Of a stretch of DNA of 10,188 bases, positions 6,919 through 10,188 are shown piece by piece. Numbering within the stretch: the first letter of the stretch is position 1; the number at the start of each line of letters is the position of its first letter. Source of the DNA: Acidobacteriaceae bacterium (GTDB lineage: Bacteria > Acidobacteriota > Terriglobia > Terriglobales > Acidobacteriaceae). A model generated the notes under the pieces. The model was not told the origin of the DNA, ran no database searches, and saw only the letters and a list, made by a program, of their open reading frames with translations. The position numbers and the translations under genes were made by a program. Location of the stretch: contig JAICMT010000027.1 in assembly GCA_025929125.1 (NCBI GenBank), positions 1 to 10,188 of the forward strand, given 5' to 3'.

Positions 6919-7905
6919 ATGAAAATGCGGATTTTGGACTCGGTTCTCTTGCTGGCTACGGTCGGCTGCGTGTACACGCATGCGCAACAGCCTGCACCCA
7001 ACAGTGTCGACGGGCATAAACTCGCGGCCCAGAGAGCGGCTGGCTTGGAATATCCCGGGTTACTGGGCCGCCTGTGCGTCGTTACTCCGCACAAAGAGAA
7101 TGCACCGCCGCGAACGCCGTCCTCCGCTGCACGACGCCCAGCGCCAGACCGCGCCAGTTGGTACGCTCCGCCGTTCAAAGTCTTCGACAATCTCTACTGG
7201 GTCGGCACCAAGGTCCACTCCTCCTGGGCTTTGAAGACAAGCGACGGCATCATCCTGATCGATACCCTTTACAACTTTGCGTCGGAACCCGAGATCGTCG
7301 ACGGATTGACGAAGCTCGGCCTGGATCCTGCAACCGTGAAATACGTGATCGTTTCACACGGACATGGCGACCACGACGAAGGCGCCAATCTGATGCAGCA
7401 GCGTTTCCATGCTCACGTCATCATGGGCGGCCCGGATTGGGATGCGATCGAAAAGGCTAATCCTATGCCCGGGGGTACCCCGAAGCGGGACATGGTCGCT
7501 ACCGACGGAGAGAAACTCACGCTAGGCGACACGACCGTAACAATCGTTCTGACTCCAGGCCATACGCTGGGAACGCTCTCACTGTTGTTCCCGGTCAAAG
7601 ACCAGGGGAGGCCGTTGAACGTGGTCTACTCCGGTGGCACTGCCTTCAACAACCAGTTCGACGCGGACCGTTTCCAGATGTACATCGCTTCTCAGCGGAA
7701 ACTGGCCAAGCTGGCAGCCGATTCCGGTGCAACGGTCCTGCTGTCGAACCATTCCGAGTTCGACGGCGCCTATACGAAGGCAAGGCTGCTTGCCAGTCGC
7801 GGCCCAAACGATCCGAATCCGTTTGAGGTGGGACACGACTCGGTGGCGCGCTACTTCACCACAAGTGATGAATGCGCTCAGGCCGCGCTGCTCGAGTACA
7901 AATAA
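6919..7905 (+). CDS. Secreted metallo-beta-lactamase-fold hydrolase, subclass B3-like
   Basis: A 328-residue exported protein with signal peptide MKMRILDSVLLLATVGCVYTHA and likely cleavage THA|Q. The VGC inside the signal is a poor lipobox. The zinc motif HGHGDH is complete (His147, His149, Asp151, His152), followed by PGHT with His215 and NHSEFDG with His278; this set and spacing match subclass B3 enzymes. Other fold marks are the IILIDT strand (111-116) and SGGTAFN (238-244), where enzymes of this group coordinate or line the active site. About 80 residues precede the fold, with a Pro/Arg-rich piece at 62-78. AGGA (6908-6911) is 7 bases before the ATG. The gene is in line with the GH51 gene and probably co-transcribed. 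The fold is shared by beta-lactamases, lactonases and other hydrolases; here, lactone or ester hydrolysis on sugar products is as likely as beta-lactam cleavage. The fold is sure; the substrate is unknown. Confidence 0.9.
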   Translation: MKMRILDSVLLLATVGCVYTHAQQPAPNSVDGHKLAAQRAAGLEYPGLLGRLCVVTPHKENAPPRTPSSAARRPAPDRASWYAPPFKVFDNLYWVGTKVHSSWALKTSDGIILIDTLYNFASEPEIVDGLTKLGLDPATVKYVIVSHGHGDHDEGANLMQQRFHAHVIMGGPDWDAIEKANPMPGGTPKRDMVATDGEKLTLGDTTVTIVLTPGHTLGTLSLLFPVKDQGRPLNVVYSGGTAFNNQFDADRFQMYIASQRKLAKLAADSGATVLLSNHSEFDGAYTKARLLASRGPNDPNPFEVGHDSVARYFTTSDECAQAALLEYK

Positions 7906-8015
7906 GCGCGCAGTTGCGATTTCTTGCTCGGTGATGCCCTGGATGCCAGCAACTAAAGCGCGTTGGCCGCACCTTCCGATTGGATCGGACCGAAGGCGGC
8001 TATCTATTCAGGCCG

Positions 8016-8088
8016 CGAGTTATGATCGACGGGAATGTTCCCGATTCGATAGCACAGTTACTACGTGCGACCACACGACGATAACTCG
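8016..8088. repeat. 8-bp inverted repeat enclosing the interrupted palindrome
   Basis: CGAGTTAT (8016-8023) and its exact reverse complement ATAACTCG (8081-8088) flank the 26-bp palindrome, 57 bases apart. Together they could fold the leader into a multi-branched structure, or mark paired binding sites for a dimeric regulator. Confidence 0.3.
8025..8050. repeat. 26-bp interrupted palindrome upstream of the GH67-like gene
   Basis: The inner arms CGGGAA and TTCCCG flank a central TG; the outer arms ATCGA and TCGAT also pair, with a two-base AT bulge on the right side. Eleven paired bases within 26 make this the best operator-like element in the window. It lies 78-103 bp before the ATG at 8128. 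It could also be a hairpin in the leader RNA. There is no U-run after it, so it is not a typical terminator. Confidence 0.4.
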
Positions 8089-8127
8089 GCAGAATGAAGT
8101 GGGAAGTGAAACTCTGGTGGTGATGAC

Positions 8128-10188
8128 ATGAAGATTCGCGTGCTTTCGTCCTTATTGTTCACGGCATTCCTTTTCCATTCTGGCGCTGCTCACGCTACTC
8201 CTGTGGAGTTCGCGGCGGAGGAGATCAGTGCGGCGGCAAAGGCTTTGTCGGTGACCGCACCGCACGTCAGCTTCAAAATCGACAGTGCTTTGGGACCTCA
8301 GGCCTACCGCCTGAGTCGCGGCGCGGACGGGACGGTCATCGTAACCGGCGGCGACGCGTCGGGCGCCATGTATGGCGGCTTGGATATCGCCGAAGGGCTG
8401 CGTTTGGGAACCGTGAATGAGCTCGTCTCCGATCCTCGTCTGCACACGCCGCATATTATCGATCGCGGCATCAAATTCAATGTCCCGCTAGACTTCAGGA
8501 CTCCCACCTACTCCGACAGGAATACATCGTCGCAGGACAATATTCCGGAGATGTGGTCGATGGATTTCTGGCATGAATTTATCGATGAGATGGCGCGCGA
8601 CCGGTACAACGTGCTTTCGCTCTGGAGCGAGCATCCGTTTCCGTCCATGGTCAAGGTTCCCGAGTTTCCGGACGTCGCCCTCAATGACGTCTGGCAGGGA
8701 AAGATGGATGCGAACGGAGCTTACACAGAACACACTGTCGTCAAAACGATGACCATGGATGAAAAGATCGCGTTCTGGCGGGAGGTGATGCAATACGCAC
8801 ACGACCGCGGTGTCGCAGTCTATATATTTACCTGGAATGTTTTCACCCACGGCGCGACTGGGAAATATGGCATCACGGACGCAATGTCCAATGCCACCAC
8901 CATCGCATACATGCGCGACTCAGTCCGCGAACTAATCAAGACTTACCCTCTGCTCGACGGCATGGGCATCACTTCCGGTGAGAACATGCCGCGCGCGACA
9001 GACGACGAGAAGGAAAACTGGATATGGGCTACCTATGGGGAGGGAGCTCGAGATGCGCTGCGCGGAAATCCGCATCGCAAGTTCCACATCATCCATCGCT
9101 TTCATCAGACCAGCCTCAGTCAGATCATGCAGCACTGGAAGGACTTCCCGGGCCCAGTCGATTTCAGCTTCAAATACTCCGTCGCGCACATGTATTCGAT
9201 TGCGAACCCACCCATGATCAAGGACGGCCTGAGTGTTCTTCCGCCCGGGAAGAAGATGTGGCTGGAGGTGCGCAACGACGATATCTATTCGTTCCGCTTC
9301 GGCGATCCAGACTATTTGCGTGATTACGTCACGAACATGCCGCCCGCCAATTTATCAGGCGGGTACATGATGGGAGGGGACGGTTACTGTCTTGGGCGCG
9401 AGTTTCTGGACCGCGATCCCGGCCCCGGCCCGCGCCAACTGGTCATCAAAAAGCAGTGGTATAGCTTCATGCTGATGGGCAGGTTGAGTTACGACCCCAC
9501 GCTGCCCGATACCCACTTTCAGGACGTACTGGCGGCACGCTTTCCCGAAGTCAGCGCGTTCGGTCTTTACCGCGCGCTTCAGGCTGCCTCGGAGACGATG
9601 CCGCTGATCACCCGGTTTTTCTGGGGAGACATCGATATCAAGTGGTTCCCGGAAGCCTCGTCAAGGAATCCAGCCCAGAAGAGGTATTACACGGTGCTCG
9701 ACTTCGCCGAAGGCGAGTCAATGCCCGGCGCGCATGTGCTGAACATTCGCCAGTGGAGGACGAACCTGCTGGAGAAGCGCCCCATGACGGAAACAACGCC
9801 ATTGCAGATCGCGGATGCGCTTGAGACCGCCTCCCGCGAAAGTTTGCATTCTGTTGCCGCCCTACGGATGCAGACTCCCACCGCAAACGAGGTGGAGTAT
9901 CGCAAGACGCTGGTGGACTGTGAGTCGCTAGGATGGCTGGCGGAGTACTACGCGGAAAAGATTCGTGCAGCCAGCGATCTCGGATTGTATGACCTGAGCA
10001 GCGATGCCAGCCAACAGGCTTCGGCGGAAGCCCATCTCAACAGCGCGCTGGAGGCCTGGAAACATTATGCAGCGGCGCGCGACGGGCAGTATGTTCCGGC
10101 GCTGTACGGGCGGGCAGGGTACGTCGACATTACCGCGATGACGGCCAGGGTTGCGGACGATCTGACAATTGCTCGCGAATGGAAGCCC
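8128..10188 (+). CDS. Secreted GH67/GH20-like glycoside hydrolase of uncertain family (C-terminus off the window)
   Basis: An open frame of 687 codons with no stop before the right edge. Signal peptide MKIRVLSSLLFTAFLFHSG ends at a likely AHA|T site near 23. Residues about 25-105 look like the small alpha/beta domain preceding the barrel in GH67, GH20, GH84 and GH115 enzymes (VIVTGGDASGAMYGGLDIAEGL, about 70-91, is typical). A barrel-like region follows: DRGIKFN (112-118), DRYNVLSLW (158-166), GVAVYIFTWN (228-237), GMGITSGEN (278-286, with Glu285 a good catalytic candidate), KFHIIHRFH (318-326) and KMWLEVRNDD (376-385). A helical C-terminal part starts with QWYSFMLMGRLSYDP (443-457), which recalls the WYAFGRLAWD stretch of GH67 alpha-glucuronidases. 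Next to arabinofuranosidase and xylosidase-like genes, removal of uronic acid side chains from xylan is plausible but unproven. GGTGGTG (8116-8122) is 5 bases before the ATG, a moderate ribosome site. That it is a glycoside hydrolase is likely; family and substrate are uncertain. Confidence 0.75.
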   Translation, partial: MKIRVLSSLLFTAFLFHSGAAHATPVEFAAEEISAAAKALSVTAPHVSFKIDSALGPQAYRLSRGADGTVIVTGGDASGAMYGGLDIAEGLRLGTVNELVSDPRLHTPHIIDRGIKFNVPLDFRTPTYSDRNTSSQDNIPEMWSMDFWHEFIDEMARDRYNVLSLWSEHPFPSMVKVPEFPDVALNDVWQGKMDANGAYTEHTVVKTMTMDEKIAFWREVMQYAHDRGVAVYIFTWNVFTHGATGKYGITDAMSNATTIAYMRDSVRELIKTYPLLDGMGITSGENMPRATDDEKENWIWATYGEGARDALRGNPHRKFHIIHRFHQTSLSQIMQHWKDFPGPVDFSFKYSVAHMYSIANPPMIKDGLSVLPPGKKMWLEVRNDDIYSFRFGDPDYLRDYVTNMPPANLSGGYMMGGDGYCLGREFLDRDPGPGPRQLVIKKQWYSFMLMGRLSYDPTLPDTHFQDVLAARFPEVSAFGLYRALQAASETMPLITRFFWGDIDIKWFPEASSRNPAQKRYYTVLDFAEGESMPGAHVLNIRQWRTNLLEKRPMTETTPLQIADALETASRESLHSVAALRMQTPTANEVEYRKTLVDCESLGWLAEYYAEKIRAASDLGLYDLSSDASQQASAEAHLNSALEAWKHYAAARDGQYVPALYGRAGYVDITAMTARVADDLTIAREWKP

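Larger units (their letters stand above)
7906..8127. other. Intergenic spacer with nested inverted repeats
   Basis: A 222-bp gap between the metallo-beta-lactamase-fold gene and the GH67-like gene. No credible gene or obvious terminator was found. The right half holds the two inverted repeats listed separately, so the last gene may have its own promoter or a structured leader. No strong -35/-10 pair was found. Confidence 0.5.

Noticed and set aside
6940..6975. Lipobox in the signal of the metallo-beta-lactamase-fold protein
   Set aside because: The residues before Cys17 are T-V-G, and position -3 is not a typical Leu/Val/Ile; a THA|Q signal peptidase I site is available downstream.
7634..8131. 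Plus-strand frame of 165 codons spanning the end of the metallo-beta-lactamase-fold gene and the following spacer
   Set aside because: It mostly overlaps the sure gene in another frame and its tail across the spacer has no family features or ribosome site.

Overview
The window looks like a polysaccharide-degradation neighbourhood from a GC-rich, Gram-negative-type soil bacterium. Acidobacteriota (Terriglobia) is my best guess. The basis is the mix of Tat-exported glycoside hydrolases, secreted orphan TAXI-type binding proteins and acidobacterial-style alpha/beta-hydrolase and metallo-beta-lactamase-fold proteins. This is an inference from protein style; there is no rRNA or other marker gene here.

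The layout is two divergent gene runs around a gap of about 310 bp (4383-4692). Leftward (minus strand), in transcription order, are: a TAXI-family solute-binding-like protein with two CxxC motifs (4382-3294); a secreted alpha/beta-hydrolase without a visible HGGG oxyanion motif (3255-2167, or 3294-2167 if the overlapping upstream ATG is used); and a Tat-exported right-handed beta-helix protein resembling GH120 beta-xylosidases, which runs off the left edge (2074-1). Rightward (plus strand) are: a Tat-exported GH51 alpha-L-arabinofuranosidase (4693-6840); a secreted subclass-B3-like metallo-beta-lactamase-fold hydrolase (6919-7905); and, after a 222-bp gap rich in inverted repeats, a secreted GH67/GH20-like glycoside hydrolase of uncertain family that runs off the right edge (8128-10188).

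All six proteins carry export signals, so the products should act in the periplasm or outside the cell. Read together, a GH120-like beta-xylosidase, a GH51 arabinofuranosidase, a possible alpha-glucuronidase-like enzyme and an esterase-like hydrolase would form a plausible debranching set for glucuronoarabinoxylan or a related decorated hemicellulose. Only the GH51 call is firm. The TAXI-like protein could bind a released acid or sugar, but no TRAP membrane subunit is present.

The less ordinary parts are the CxxC-bearing orphan TAXI protein, the HGGG-less hydrolase, the unassigned GH67-like enzyme, two micro-ORFs with Shine-Dalgarno sequences directly before larger genes, and nested inverted repeats before the last gene. 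I saw no tRNA, rRNA, CRISPR array, insertion sequence or clear intrinsic terminator.
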